A stretch of 44,381 nucleotides of DNA from Byssothecium circinans (GCA_010015675.1 ML976987.1:1076557-1120937); one strand, 5' to 3'; counted from the first letter of the stretch, positions 1-11,436 are shown. The notes: a model not told the origin generated them from the sequence alone. Translations and numbers: made by a program.

Positions 1-292
1 CCTGCTGGGCTGGAGTAGCTGGGACTGCTGGAGTTGACTTTTTAGCTGGCCTAGCTGCCTTCTTCGAGGTTGACTTGCTTTTGGCTGGCGCAGCTGGCAC
101 TGGGTAAGCTTCCTCTGTGTCCCACCATCTCACTAACTTACGCGTAGCTGCCTTCCTCTTAGCACCTCCACTAACAACTTCATCAGTATATGGAGGCTGA
201 CCCATTGTTTTGGCCCGCGTGGAGTGGGCTGGAGGCTTCTCTGACGCGTTCTCACGTCCTGGAGGCGACTTGCGCTTTTTCAAGGTCCCCAT
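1..292 (-). CDS. Partial reading frame, basic Lys/Ala/Pro-rich N-terminus, runs off window
   Basis: An open frame starts at ATG 292 on the minus strand and is still open at base 1, giving 97 residues. The N-terminus reads MGTLKKRKSPPGREN. The rest is rich in Lys, Ala, Pro and Ser with repeated PAAPAKSKS / KKAARPAKK-like stretches, resembling a histone-H1-like or nuclear-tail composition, and contains one short less biased patch (KLVRWWDTEEAYPVP). No domain is recognised. A GTAAGT lies inside the frame near 133, so splicing is possible. It sits about 190 bp from a large palindromic transposable element, so it may belong to a repeat-rich region or an element itself. Function unknown; reality as a gene is uncertain because the 3' part is missing. 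Confidence 0.4.
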   Translation of the reverse strand, partial: MGTLKKRKSPPGRENASEKPPAHSTRAKTMGQPPYTDEVVSGGAKRKAATRKLVRWWDTEEAYPVPAAPAKSKSTSKKAARPAKKSTPAVPATPAQQ

Positions 293-478
293 AGCTCAAA
301 CGGGCGGTTGCTACTCCAAAAAATTGACAATAAGCTCTATCCCCATATGTTTGAAAAGCTTCAAGTTTTCTGACGATTATACAAGGTAGTTAGGTTGTTA
401 TTGTAGGATCTTATGGCAATTTCGCTCTCGCTAGCGATTTTGGTGAGGAAAAAAAATTACCGAGGGCGCCAAGGAATA

Positions 479-1181
479 CCGTGTCCGTGCGCGTAACGCC
501 CGGATTCGCGTAACGCCCGCCTTTTACTAGGAAAATTAAAGAAAATAAGTAACTTTAAAGCTATATAACTTTTTAATTACTTTTTCTTTTTAAAAGCTTC
601 CTTAACTAAAGTTATAGAGAAAAACTATCTTTATAACTTTAAAATTTTAGTTTTTTAATAATAATTAGTTTAAAGAAAAAAGTATAAAAGTACTAAAACT
701 TAAGTCTTTAAAATTAAAAAATAATATTTTTTTAGAAGTAAAGTATACTATTTAGAATATATTTTATATTAGGTTCTTTTTAATAAAATAACTATTTAAG
801 AAGATATATTATCTTTCCTAATTTTCTTATATAAAAAAGATTAAAAGATAGTATAACTTCCTAGTTAATAGTTTTATTAGAAAAAACCTAATATAAAATA
901 TAATCTAAATAGTATACTTTACTTCTAAAAAAATATTATTTTTTAATTTTAAAGACTTAAGTTTTAGTACTTTTATACTTTTTTCTTTAAACTAATTATT
1001 ATTAAAAAACTAAAATTTTAAAGTTATAAAGATAGTTTTTCTCTATAACTTTAGTTAAGGAAGCTTTTAAAAAGAAAAAGTAATTAAAAAGTTATATAGC
1101 TTTAAAGTTACTTATTTTCTTTAATTTTCCTAGTAAAAGGCGGGCGTTACGCGAATCCGGGCGTTACGCGCACGGACACGC
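479..1181. mobile_element. 701-bp near-perfect palindrome, MITE/foldback-like element
   Basis: The sequence from 480 reads CGTGTCCGTGCGCGTAACG and its exact inverse ends at 1180. The two arms (about 480-775 and 885-1180) match with only one mismatch seen by eye over roughly 285 bases; the 110-bp centre around 830 is a weaker palindrome. Each end has about 45 GC-rich bases containing a direct duplication of CGCGTAACGCCCG; the interior is extremely AT-rich. TA dinucleotides flank both ends (477-478 and 1182-1183), as for Tc1/mariner/pogo (Fot1-like) insertions. No transposase is encoded, so it is non-autonomous. Assignment to the pogo/Fot1 group is inference from TA flanks and terminus style. 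Confidence 0.85.
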
Positions 1182-1928
1182 TATCACCGATTTTTGCATA
1201 TAATAGATAACACCAGCCCGGACGGGATACGACTTGTTGAGGAGAATACAATTTGCGAGGGGTTCGTTGCTCTTCGTGACAGTATGAAGGCACATGTTCG
1301 AAGCTACTGCCACTTAGACCTAGTTTCGAAGGGTGAAGTGAATGCGGCTGGCCTAGAGAAGCTCGCACAGACTATCGGTAAACCTGTCGGCGATTTTGTC
1401 CAGCAACTCTTGGACCCACAGACGCGAGAGACCGCTATCTCTCTGTTCATGGCATATACAATACTTGGCACATGTATTGTTCCGAAAGGTGTGCAGTCTC
1501 TCGATTTCACTGTTCGTGAGGCTCCTAACTCCAGAAATCCAGGTGGAGAGTCGACAGCATCGTATCGGCGATGGAAAGCCCTCACGGGAACCATTCTCAG
1601 CGAAGAGGATCCGAATGAGGTTTTGTCCATGACACGCACAGAAATATTGGAGGAAATAGACCGCGTATTGGCACCATTTGTTCTAGGAAGCCTTGACGGA
1701 GGCCATCGTCGCCGTCATTTGGATCTGATGCTGGACCAAGCGGAGAGGCTCATCATCCTTCTATTTTCTCAACCTGGGGCGTATCGTCTGGATTATGGCC
1801 TTGATGGACGCACCATACTACCCCCGTTTCCTAGCCTTCTCCAAACGGCCGACGAAAAAAGGGCATTGGATTTTCCGAGGGTGCTGGTAGGAACTGAAGA
1901 CGGAGATTGGTGGTACTTAGCGGAGTAG
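1182..1928 (+). pseudogene. 5'-truncated hypothetical gene abutting the palindrome
   Basis: The frame is open from inside the element end (stop at 1134-1136) through to TAG at 1926-1928. There is no ATG until 1284, so the 244-residue frame beginning near 1194 starts only at a TTG. The translation looks like genuine soluble protein (balanced composition, helical, segments such as LLDPQTRETAISLFMAYTIL and DLMLDQAERLIILLF) and ends acidic (TEDGDWWYLAE). Because it looks coding right up to the transposon boundary, the simplest reading is that the 5' part was cut off by the insertion or an associated rearrangement. The left flank (300-478) has no matching upstream exon. No known domain recognised. 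A short version starting at ATG 1284 (215 aa) cannot be excluded. Confidence 0.5.
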
Positions 1929-2544
1929 GTCGTTTGGAAGAAGAATTAAGGAATCAGTCTCGTACGACATGTCCCTAATGCAAGATGCAGGTAGCTCGGT
2001 AAGATGACGATGGTTGTATGCATGCATGCGCCTGAAGTCGGGGAAATGAAAAAGCCTCGCGATGGGTCGCTTGTGACCAGTCGATCAGCAGTAACTAGAA
2101 AACGGTGACGGTCGGCCAGAACGTGGACGGTATTGTTGACATTGTACAGAAAGAGGAAGGTGAAGAGAATCGATATGATTCACCGAGCAACCGAGAAGCT
2201 AGTCGAAATGGAGTTAGCGCGGTGAACGGTCCTCTGTAGCAGCAGATCTTGCCGTAATTCGTCTTGTGACACATCCAACTGTCCACCCTCACCAACCTTA
2301 GCAAAACATCATCCGGCCGAGTATCAGCGGGGGAAAGTTTCCGCTCAAGAAAAAAGGGCGTTTGCTCGGCTACCACGCGCACGGGCAAAATGACTTCCAA
2401 CATGGATATTCTGCATCTGGGGTCTGGAGTTGGATACCCCCAGTGCCAATATATACCTGGCAGACGACCGCTCTCCAACTCTCCCCTACTCTCTCCCCAA
2501 CTCTCACCACAACCTTCTCATGCGAGCCGACCTGCCGACCAAAC
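1929..2544. other. Intergenic region / promoter of the glycosidase-like gene
   Basis: No convincing gene. It contains a TATA box close to the next gene and a long C/T-rich tract (about 2466-2500) typical of fungal core promoters just upstream of the start codon. Confidence 0.6.
2450..2455 (+). promoter_or_regulatory. TATA box of the glycosidase-like gene
   Basis: TATATA lies 90 bp upstream of ATG 2545 and is followed by a pyrimidine-rich run, the usual arrangement of a fungal core promoter. Confidence 0.5.
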
Positions 2545-4745
2545 ATGACGCTCATCACCTTCTTGCTCAAAGCCCTCCTGGGCTTCGCAGCTTTCGCGGT
2601 CGCCGATGACTGTCCTTCGTCAACGCTACACTTGTCGGAGCCTCCGTATGAGAATTGGTTCCTCTCAGACTGCCGCACAAGTTCTCACGTCATTGTCACT
2701 AGCGGTAGCAAAACCCTCGATCCCCGCCTTCTCATAGTATGGCCGTCAGGAAACACCGGCATTGCGGCCTACTTTTCGCCTGTGAACGGCACAAAAGGCA
2801 GCCTGGGCATCTCCCTTGAGAACTCCACGAATACCGGCCACATTCTCGAGTCTGTCAACCTAGGCGGTGAAGGTGGAAATGGGAACTCGAACCCCCGTGT
2901 TGGCGTCTCTGGGCTTATCCATTTCGATTCTCCGGCCACCCTTACGCTACCGATCTTGGGTGATATTCGAGCGATTCGAGATTATTCCGAGGGCGGCGGT
3001 AACCTGCACCCTGAGATGCAGAATGGCGTCATGATAGTTCCTGGCTCTCGTGAAGGTGACGCGACAGTCTCACGTACCTGGTTCGACAAGACGACGAAGA
3101 CATGGCTTGACTTCTCGCCGTTCGCCGGTGCCGCTGGCGTTAAGGTCATCCCTGGTGCCAAATATACTCTGCAATTTGGTAAAGGTACCTACAACTTCCG
3201 GGCAACGAACAACTATCCTCAACTCGACCAACTCAGTCCGCGAGAGGTCTTGAATCCTTCCTCTTCTGCTCTTATCGGGCAGAATCCGGACCTTACCACA
3301 TCGCTATCGTTTCTATCGTATACGACCAAGCTTGTTGCCGGATCATGGCGCTTCCTGACCTACTTTGGCCGCGACAGCATGATTTCAACGCTTCTTATGC
3401 AGTCCATCCTCAGTGAAGGTCAAGATGGTGCTATCGAAGCCGCCATAGCCGCAGTCCTTGAGCGCATCAACAAGGCTGATGGTACCGTCTGTCATGAAGA
3501 AGAGATTGCCGACTGGGCATATTTCGTTAATCTGCAAAACGGTATAGATTCGGCGGCGCCGCGGTGCGACTACAAGATGATTGACACGGACTACTTCCTT
3601 CCAATTCTCATCAAAAGCTATTTTCTCGACACGAAGACAGGCTCGGACCGTAGTGGTCACTTCTTCATGATGCAGGCTTCGTTCCTGATGGAAAATAAGG
3701 GACTGACGTACCGAAGTCTTGCTCAAGCTACTGCTGAAAAAATCATGCGCACATCCGCCCCCTTCGCCGCCTCACAGACCGTCAAAAATCTTATTCACCT
3801 TAAAGATGGACAGTCAGTTGGCGAGTGGCGTGACTCGAGTAATGGCCTGGGAGGCGGACGTGTACCGTACGATGTCAATACGGCCCTTGTTCCCGCTGCC
3901 CTGCGTGCTATTGGCGCGCTGGCTCGTGCCGACTTTTTCGATGGCCATGAGGATTGGAAGAAACTTGCCGATCAATATGCGCAGATTTGGGAAGATAGGA
4001 CGCTCGACTTTTTCAAGGTCACCGTACCAGCAGCCGACGCGCGCAAATTAGTCGAGACGTATAAGAGTCAATCTGCTTTTGCAGGTCCTACACAATCGGA
4101 CCGAATTACTGGGGATGTAAACTTCTACGGTCTTGCTTTGAACGGAAGCGACAATCAGCCCATCGTCCGTGTAATGAACTCCGATGACTGCTTCCGGCAT
4201 TTCCTGCTGAACACGACGAATCAGACTCAGCTAAGCTCCTACCTCGAGCAGACGGCCAACAACATTCTCGCGCCTTTCCCCGTTGGTCTTTCGACTGCTG
4301 CCGGCATGCTGGTTGCTAATCCAGCTTATGGAGGTACTCAATTCTACGCCAACAATTGGGATAAGGGTGCGTATCACGGCACTGTGATCTGGAGCTGGCA
4401 GTTGGCGATGATGGCTGCAGGCCTCCAGCGACAACTCGATCGATGCAAGAGCGACAGCGGCAAACCAGGTAAGATCATTTACGGCATGTATTTCATCCTA
4501 TCGCTAACATTCTCATAGACTTCTGCACAGACAGCCGTCTGTACGACAAGATCGTCTCGGCGTACAACCACCTCTGGGATATCATCGATGCGAACCGTGA
4601 CCTCCTGGCTGGTGAAGTGTGGTCTTGGAAATATGAGGACGGAATCAAGCCTGTGCCTTTTAGTCAATACTCCAGCACCGAGTCCGATATCATACAGCTT
4701 TGGAGCTTGACGTTTTTGGCGATCAAGCGAACTAGGGGCTACTAG
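2545..4745 (+). CDS. Secreted six-hairpin-glycosidase-like protein
   Basis: Two exons, 2545..4468 and 4519..4745, encode 716 aa. The 50-nt intron has GTAAGA, a GCTAAC branch and TAG, and joins phase 1 cleanly. The start at 2545 is preferred over the upstream in-frame ATG 2362 because it gives a signal peptide (MTLITFLLKALLGFAAFAVA) and lies downstream of the TATA box. The body has an N-terminal beta-rich half and a C-terminal helical half with motifs such as LTYFGRDSMIST, GEWRDSSNGLGGGRVPYDVN and GTVIWSWQLAMMAAGLQRQ, which fit the (alpha/alpha)6 toroid of six-hairpin glycosidases; fungal relatives are often called glycogen-debranching-enzyme-like. Likely an extracellular carbohydrate-active enzyme; substrate unknown. 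Asp/Glu residues in FGRDS and the EEEIADWAYF region are candidate catalytic sites (inference). Several N-glycosylation sequons are present. Confidence 0.85.
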
Positions 4746-5623
4746 AGCTTGAGCGGGCACTGAGCGGGGTGTTTCATCCGTAGTATCGATTCTTTCATGT
4801 CTTTGATCAGCGTTGTGTGCATAGCGTATGGTGTTTAGAAGAGTTCTGGGGTGGATACATGGCGATGTGTATTTAGTGCAACAATAGTATGGCAACAAAT
4901 CTGTGAATCTGGGAGACGTTAACCACGTAAGTGGAGATACGCTTTTCGGGGGATGCTGAGACTGATACTTTGAAAAATCTTTCTGAAGCCATCCTGCATA
5001 CATCGTCAACCAATGTAGAAACCACTTTCTAGAAGCTAACCAAAACTGGTCAAGTCTAGGTGAACGAGCGGGGTATGTGTAATGTCGCCTATCTGTATCA
5101 GCCCCTCACCACGCCCTTTCCTTCAGCCCCCACCGCCCATCGAACAAACGACGCCAAACCAATCCCATCCCAGGCCCAAAGCGCAGCCATGCGCTTATCC
5201 ATATCGGCCCCATGTTCGCTGCCTGCCTGCATGCCTTGCGCCACACTAGCTGACCGTCTCTACGCAGTATGAGAGGCATGTTGTGTGAGGACAGTAGGCG
5301 CTTGTGATGCGGTGTACAGGGGGAGACACCGGTGAGCGTGTCAATGAGTGGTGTTGATTGCGGCTCGATGGGCTGAGAAGGGCGCTGTGCTTTGTAAGTT
5401 TGAGGTTGTGTCATTTGAGGGACGGAGGACGAAGGTAAGCAGGTGAGACGGCTGGATGTATTGGGAACGAGGGTATATAGCGTGATGGCCCCGCTATGAA
5501 CGAGAGTTCTTTTGGAGTCACAAGGCTGGCTTTTCATCTAATCTATAAAGCTATATCATTTATTATACTCCGTAGTCGGACAATTCAAATACTGGTCCTT
5601 AGTGCGCGATCGAGTCTTTCGAA
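4746..5623. other. Intergenic, no supported gene
   Basis: 878 bp between two plus-strand genes. A 143-codon minus-strand frame (5106-5537) has biased, repetitive composition and no splice support or domain, so it is not called. The last 100 bp are AT-rich and form the promoter of the next gene. Confidence 0.5.
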
Positions 5624-6943
5624 ATGGCCGGCATCGGCGACATCATCAGCGTCGCCCAAGTCCTCCACCGCGCCTACACCCTCTACAAAGACTGCGACGC
5701 CGCCCCCGAAGAAATCCGCCTCGCATGCGAACACATCCACAGCATGACCATCTGCCTCGAAGGCATCCGATCCGATCTCCTCACCAACCCGCATTCCTTC
5801 ATGCACCAAAAAACAGACATTGCAAAGACGCGGCAGTACCGGTTAAAAGAGCACCTCCACGCCTGCGACAAAGCACTGAAGCGCATGGAGAAGCTGATGA
5901 ACAAGTACCAGGGCTTCAAGACGAAACATGTCAAACTCTGGGATAAGTTTCGGTGGAGCCAGGAGGGGAAGAGGGAGATTGAGACGTGTAAAGCGGATTT
6001 GGTGATGGCGTGTACTATGTTGAATGGGTTTCTGGGGTCGCTGGGACTGGATGTTTTGTGGAAGGTGGAAAGTATGGTTGAGCAGATTATGAAGCGGTTG
6101 GGGAGACTTGAAGCTTTTAGTGCACCGAATAGCACACTACCAATGGGAGCAACAGCAGGAGGGGGAGCAGGAAGTAATAAAACAAGACAAAGAGCCCAAA
6201 GCAACGTCACCAGAGCCATAGTAGTCAGTCTCGTCCTCGCCCGTCTCCGCAAAACCCTCCGCACATACCGCCGTAAAAGGGCGTCCGCCGGTAAAGACAG
6301 CAAGAAAAAGACCCCAGCGGGACCTGGGCGAATCAAAACAATCACGAGGACGAACTCAGGCTTCGCTCCAAGTAAACAGCGCAATAAACTCCTCACATCA
6401 TACGCCGCCAACCTCGCAGCAACTCCCGCATCCAAACCCCAAAATGCGCGCCCACGTCCACGCACCCCAAGCCCGGACTTCTACTACCTTCCCAACCCCA
6501 CTGCAGCATCCGATCCCCCCGGCCCCGGCCCCATCCGCCGCAGCTCCTCCATGCAACGCCTCCTCGGCCGCATCTCCGCCCACCAGTCCAACACCTCCAC
6601 CCCCTCCCTTCCCAGCGAGTACTTCGCATGCTGGAAGATCGCCGTCGGCAACCTCCCCATATTCAAGACGGCGCCCAAGCACGTGCGGTATAAGCGTGGG
6701 CAGGCGCAGTTGAAGCGCATGGGGCAGATTTTCAGGGATGCGGCTGCAGTTGATGCGAGCTCGAGGGCTTTGGGTGAGAGGGATAGTAGGGTGAGATTTC
6801 TTTTGAGGGATAAGAATAGGAAGGCGGATGGGAAGGGGAAGGGGAGGTGGGAGTTTTTCGGGGGGAGGGTGGTGGAGAGAGATCCTGGGAGGACGGGGAT
6901 GGTTAGCGTGGAGAAGGCGCTTGTTGTTTTGGTGAGGCGGTGA
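5624..6943 (+). CDS. Protein with STAND-type fungal N-terminal domain and basic C-terminus
   Basis: Single exon, 439 aa, ATG in good context (GAAATGGCC). Residues 1-165 (starting MAGIGDIISVAQVLHRAYTLYKDC) are a helical bundle of the kind found at the N-terminus of fungal STAND/NLR-like proteins (PigL_N / fungal N-terminal domain, PF17111-like): hydrophobic heptads, aromatic LYKDC, then paired helices (RMEKLMNKYQGF, DLVMACTMLNGFLGSLGL). After it comes a Ser/Thr/Pro-rich, Arg/Lys-rich linker (about 175-330) and a basic tail. No NACHT/NB-ARC or repeat domain follows, so it is a stand-alone version, as is common in Pezizomycotina. Possible role in self-assembly or cell-death signalling is inference. 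Codon GC content changes inside the gene, with AT-richer codons around 5940-6180. Confidence 0.75.
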   Translation: MAGIGDIISVAQVLHRAYTLYKDCDAAPEEIRLACEHIHSMTICLEGIRSDLLTNPHSFMHQKTDIAKTRQYRLKEHLHACDKALKRMEKLMNKYQGFKTKHVKLWDKFRWSQEGKREIETCKADLVMACTMLNGFLGSLGLDVLWKVESMVEQIMKRLGRLEAFSAPNSTLPMGATAGGGAGSNKTRQRAQSNVTRAIVVSLVLARLRKTLRTYRRKRASAGKDSKKKTPAGPGRIKTITRTNSGFAPSKQRNKLLTSYAANLAATPASKPQNARPRPRTPSPDFYYLPNPTAASDPPGPGPIRRSSSMQRLLGRISAHQSNTSTPSLPSEYFACWKIAVGNLPIFKTAPKHVRYKRGQAQLKRMGQIFRDAAAVDASSRALGERDSRVRFLLRDKNRKADGKGKGRWEFFGGRVVERDPGRTGMVSVEKALVVLVRR

Positions 6944-9900
6944 GTGTGTTCAGGTAAGGGGGGGGAAGATGGGGAGTGGAGATGTGGATGATTATTACAA
7001 TTGTTTTACCTTAATTAGAACGGATTATTGGGTTGGGATATCTTAGCGTTGTATAATTACTAATTGGATAATTGAATAGGTGTTTTGAGAATATGGTTCT
7101 GTGTCCCTCTTCTTTACCATTGTGCGAAGGATAGTATGCCCGTGCAAACAGTAGGAAAGTTCTTCTAGGCGGCCTTATATTCTATTATACATATTAAAGC
7201 TTTATATAACTCCATTGCATAGAGCTATGACTATAATAATAGCGCGTATACTGAAAGATTCCTATGCATGCGTTAAACCCCTGCTAGAGGCGAACATGAA
7301 GAACGTGTTACAAAGACGATATAAGGAAAAGAGTATATGATTCAGCGTATAAAAAAGTGGCTCTTTGTTAAGCATAGCTTTATAGTTAATATATACTTGG
7401 GATCACCCTATATCGCATAACTCCGTTGTGCATGAGCGAGACGTGTAAAACTCCTAACGACAGAGGCATGGTGTGAGGAAGTTTCAGTACATATTTCTTT
7501 TTTCCTCTCTTTTAGATAGAGGGTGTGGAAATAGTTGGAAGAACTTACTTGCTTGGCCTTTAGTAGACTTCGCTCCTCAAGCACTGGAAGTGATTGTGCG
7601 TCCTCACCGTCAATGTAGGGAAAGATGCTCCTCTTCGCCTAATAATTCGATGGTCCTCATCATAGCCCGCTGAAACTTTGTTGAAGCACGCTCCGTTCTT
7701 GCTGGATCTTTTACGTGTACGGGATAATAGTGGAAAGCCGCCCTATATGTTAGCGGGTGAGATGGAGGGGGGATGTTGCAGATGCGCTTGAGGACAATAA
7801 GAAGGAAGAGTACAGAGGCTTTCCCATGAGGAACTGTATCGCCTACCATATCCGATTTAACCTCGCATCAAAACGTACCGTTGATGATATATTAGCAGTT
7901 GATCCCAGCATTTGTCCTTTTAAATTCCAACTAAAAGTTTTTGAGGACGTTAGTTCTCACCACCTTTACGAGAATCACCGCAAGATACAAAAATACGGCA
8001 ATAAATAGCACTATGTCGAGGTATGCGCTTTTCTCTCCTGAGCGTTCTAAAATAGAACACATACCAACCAAGTCTTCTTATCCTCAAATTGCATTGGAAG
8101 GTTGCACAGTTGGACAAAACATATCGAAGACCTGCTCATGTTGATAATCTTTCCCTTCAGCTTACTTAGCAATATTCCTCCTTAAAAGTTCTACCACCCT
8201 CTCTCGCCCTTAAAATGATACCTTAGCATGCAAATCTGTTCCAAAAAGCTAAAAAATACTCTTCGCACGCTTCATGTGGGAGTGTTGCGCTCTTCTCCTG
8301 CACACGTGCTTTAGATGCGAAGACAAACCCTTGATGTTTTTGCTTCCAAAACTTTCACCTCTACAAATGAGATGAGAAGTCTGAAAAGTCACCCTACTTT
8401 TTCATACATGCCGGAATGGGACCCCTATGTACGAATTATCCACTGTCCTCTACAGCACTCCGACCGCGATCATTGGCAGGAAATAAAAATACCAGCAAAG
8501 AACCCACATGTAGGAGTGAAGTGCCCAAAAACCTAGCACATGACGACGTATGTTAAGCTCCTATGACTTTGCGTATAATATTGATTCTGCAAGTCCTATT
8601 AAAACGAACAGAATCCAATCTATGCCTGCGAGCAAGGTCTGCCCAGCAGCTCCAATTCTAAAGCACTAGTAGTATGGTTGATTTTCAACCCCCAAACCTT
8701 CGCATGCGATGAAGTAAATTGGAACTGAAAACAATACTGATTGAACAATCCCCCACTTCCTCAACTCATGGACGAAAAAAGAGCGACCACAATTTCGATG
8801 TTTGCGGTGCCTGCCCTTCTCTCAATGTCTACAAACCTCCCAAGTATTTGGATCAAAATCCAAGACTACCAACGCATGGTGAGGGCTATAGCTTCTATCC
8901 ATTGCACTATGTATATATACTATTTAAAATTTTAATCCCAAGTCTAAATAAATCGAGTACGGTTGGTGTACGCACTCTCTCCCCTTTTCTCTCTCAAAAG
9001 GTTCAGGAGTTCCAAAAATAAGTTAGTTCAACGCATGTGTTTGGATCCGCTAACCGGCGAGATTGTTCTACAGTTTTAATAGAAACGAAAAACTACGCAA
9101 ACCATGTTTGCTAAGTTATCTTCTTTCTTACAAATTTAGTTCGCGTATGTTACGTGCAATTCAGGGTATTCTAAGGCACACTTTACCAGGAACGGCTGTA
9201 GAAGACCGAAACCCAGGTACCAACGGGATATGAGTGCTTTCCCTCCTCTCCTACCTCAACGAATGATAGTATAAAAACGAAAATAAGCCAACCTAGGTTC
9301 CCGATTCCTCTCTCCCCTTCAACCTCGTCTTTCTGGATCTAGATCCGTATCTCTCTGTCCCATGGACTAAAACTGATATTAAGTACAAATGATGTTGAGC
9401 AACCCTCTATTCCTCTCGTATTCGTACAAAGTTCTCGATGAAGTCATGTCATGGACTAGAAAAGATGATTAGTCCATGGTATGCTGTGATTTAAAATCTG
9501 CGCTAATGATGCAACATGCGTTGACCAGAGTGAAGGCCGTTCCAATGACATGGGCACTGTAGCTTCCCCGCAAATGCTTATGTCTATATGTATATATGGA
9601 TAACGGTTGGGGCTTTAAGAAGATCATCCACGTGGTGGGATATACTACAGGTTTGCCAGTTCCGGATCCTAATCTGAGTGGAACGACGGCGCGGTGGGGT
9701 GGTGGGTTCTACATGGTGGATTCGATTGTGGGCAAAAGTCCAGATTATCCTGCGTATAAAGTGGCAGCATGGCTGGATTGAAAGTGCCTAAATAGATTGC
9801 ATAGAAGTTGTGGGAGATATAACGTATAGAATTAGTACTGTTAAGGCTAAAGCTGGTGCGATGAAACTAACTATAGTACCCGTCTATTCCACCCTTTTGC

Positions 9901-10754
9901 TACGAGCGGGGGTGCTCTTGACACTAGGAATACATCAGAATAATTATGGGACTAGGGTTTTATTAATTTACCTAGCTTTAAGCCTATAGATAAGTTTATA
10001 TTATAAGAGATTATAATCCTTTGATATGAGATTTGAGGAGCGAAATTGATGCATCACCTAAGGCGGTTGTCGACGCATAACTCTAGGCTTTAGGTTTCTT
10101 TTACATTTTAGGCGAAGGAAGAAGATAATTATATTAAGTCCATTATTAGTTAGATAGTAATTTTAGCTAGTTATTTTTTTATTTAGATTTTAAATCACGG
10201 CAACATTTGATATGGATAACTATATCCTCATGATTTCCTAATTCTAACGCCGCAGCTTCTCACAATTTACCTATATTTGCCGTTTCTCTTTTATTTTATT
10301 ACCGCACCAAAGAATGGCTTTCTCTAGCGGAAAAGCACAGTTGCCGTACCCATGCCTCTTCAGCCTGTAGTTGGAGGGATTGTGTTAAGAGTGCTTCACC
10401 ATCACCAATCTTTTCTTAAAGCTGTCTTCCCAGACGCTGAAGGTTGGGCTATGAAAGACCTAGCCCAGCATCTAGAAAGTATAACGATCTCTTCCAAGCC
10501 AGCCATGACGTTCCTATATTGCGACGTGGGTTTCTGATAGTACCCCCACGGGTATTCTCCCGGGCCCACAGAGACGTAAATGAATTCGCGAATCGCCACC
10601 CCAGTCTCCGTCCCTTCACACAATATACGGCAATGAAAAGAAGCAGCAACTTGGTAAGTGGGGCATCCAATAGACCTCATCACCAGCTTACCTTGCCAAC
10701 TTCCATCCTCGCTTTCCTCAGTACCTTAGTTACGTACGTCCAACACATCACACA
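6944..10754. other. 3.8-kb AT-rich gene desert
   Basis: No gene is supported. Many short frames on both strands lack domains, splice sites or balanced composition. Parts (about 6990-7430 and 9950-10250) are strongly AT-rich with TTA/TAA-rich, RIP-like texture, as expected for decayed repeats. One 61-codon frame at 9596-9781 looks like a gene fragment and is listed separately. The last 100 bp hold the promoter of the DUF4360 gene. Confidence 0.6.
9596..9781 (+). pseudogene. Possible C-terminal fragment of an unknown gene
   Basis: A 61-codon frame ends in a natural-looking protein C-terminus (TTARWGGGFYMVDSIVGKSP followed by DYPAYKVAAWLD) with a composition unlike the surrounding AT-rich noise. 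No upstream coding sequence or start is evident (the ATG lies in a TATATATG run). It may be the surviving 3' end of a gene destroyed in this desert, or chance. The family is not recognised. Confidence 0.25.
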
Positions 10755-11436
10755 ATGCGATTCCCCACCGCCCTTCTGCCCCTGACCTCTGCCGCGCTCG
10801 CACTAGGTCAAGCCAACCCAGCGCCTCAGCCAAATATTTCCAACATCACCTACTGGGGCAGCGCCTGTCCCGAGGGCGGTCTATCCGCGGTCATCGGCCC
10901 CGTGAACGCGACAACGGACACTGCATCGCTCAGCTTCAGCCTCGCAAACTTTCTACCCGCGTTAGGCTCGTTCGGCTCTTCATTGCGCATGTGCAACGTC
11001 ATCAGCCACATCAGCGTCGCCGAGGGCTGGAAGATCACGGTGAATGCGCACGGCACAAACGCCCAGGGAAAGACAGACTTACCAGGCAACGCAACCATGT
11101 TCCTTCGAAGCACGTATTCATTCGCGGAAAAGGCAGAGATACAAGTAAGTCTCCCCCACCCTCTCCCTTTCCGCAAAATCTCCCCCCAGATACTGAAAAA
11201 GTACCTAGAGCATCGGGATGCTCAATGTCAGGGGCCCGCTCACGGGACACTTCGCAAGCCGCCTCACCCCGGAGGACGGCGATCGAGGCGTCGTCGGGCC
11301 TTGCGCGGGCGGCGAGCTGGATATCGAGTTTCAGGCGCGGGCGGTGGAGGATTTAGCGTCGAAGATGCTGCGACGGAGGGCTTCTAATGAGACGAGCTGG
11401 ACACTGAGTACCAACCTGGACGTCCTGCGGTGTTGA
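10755..11436 (+). CDS. Secreted DUF4360 protein
   Basis: Exons 10755..11144 and 11209..11436 give 205 aa. The donor is CAA|GTAAGT and the acceptor CCTAG at 11208, which puts the second exon in the frame SIGMLNVRGPLTGHF needed by the family. Residues 1-20 are a signal peptide (MRFPTALLPLTSAALALGQA). DUF4360 hallmarks follow: NISNITYWGSACPEGGLSAVI, the pattern FLPALGSFGSSLRMCNVIS, then GWKITVNAHG and the closing GPLTG...GPCAGGELDIEFQ. These small extracellular proteins have conserved cysteines (CPEG, MCN, PCAG) for disulfides; their biochemical role is unknown. Other AG acceptors downstream of the donor give the wrong frame, which is why 11208 was chosen. The gene runs tail-to-tail with the DUF1772 gene. 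Confidence 0.85.

Noticed and set aside
5106..5537. 143-codon minus-strand frame
   Set aside because: Biased Pro/Ser/Thr and Trp/Arg composition, no domain, signal peptide or splice support.
5683..6465. 260-codon minus-strand frame opposite the STAND-N-terminal-domain gene
   Set aside because: Antisense shadow; the plus-strand protein has the recognisable domain.
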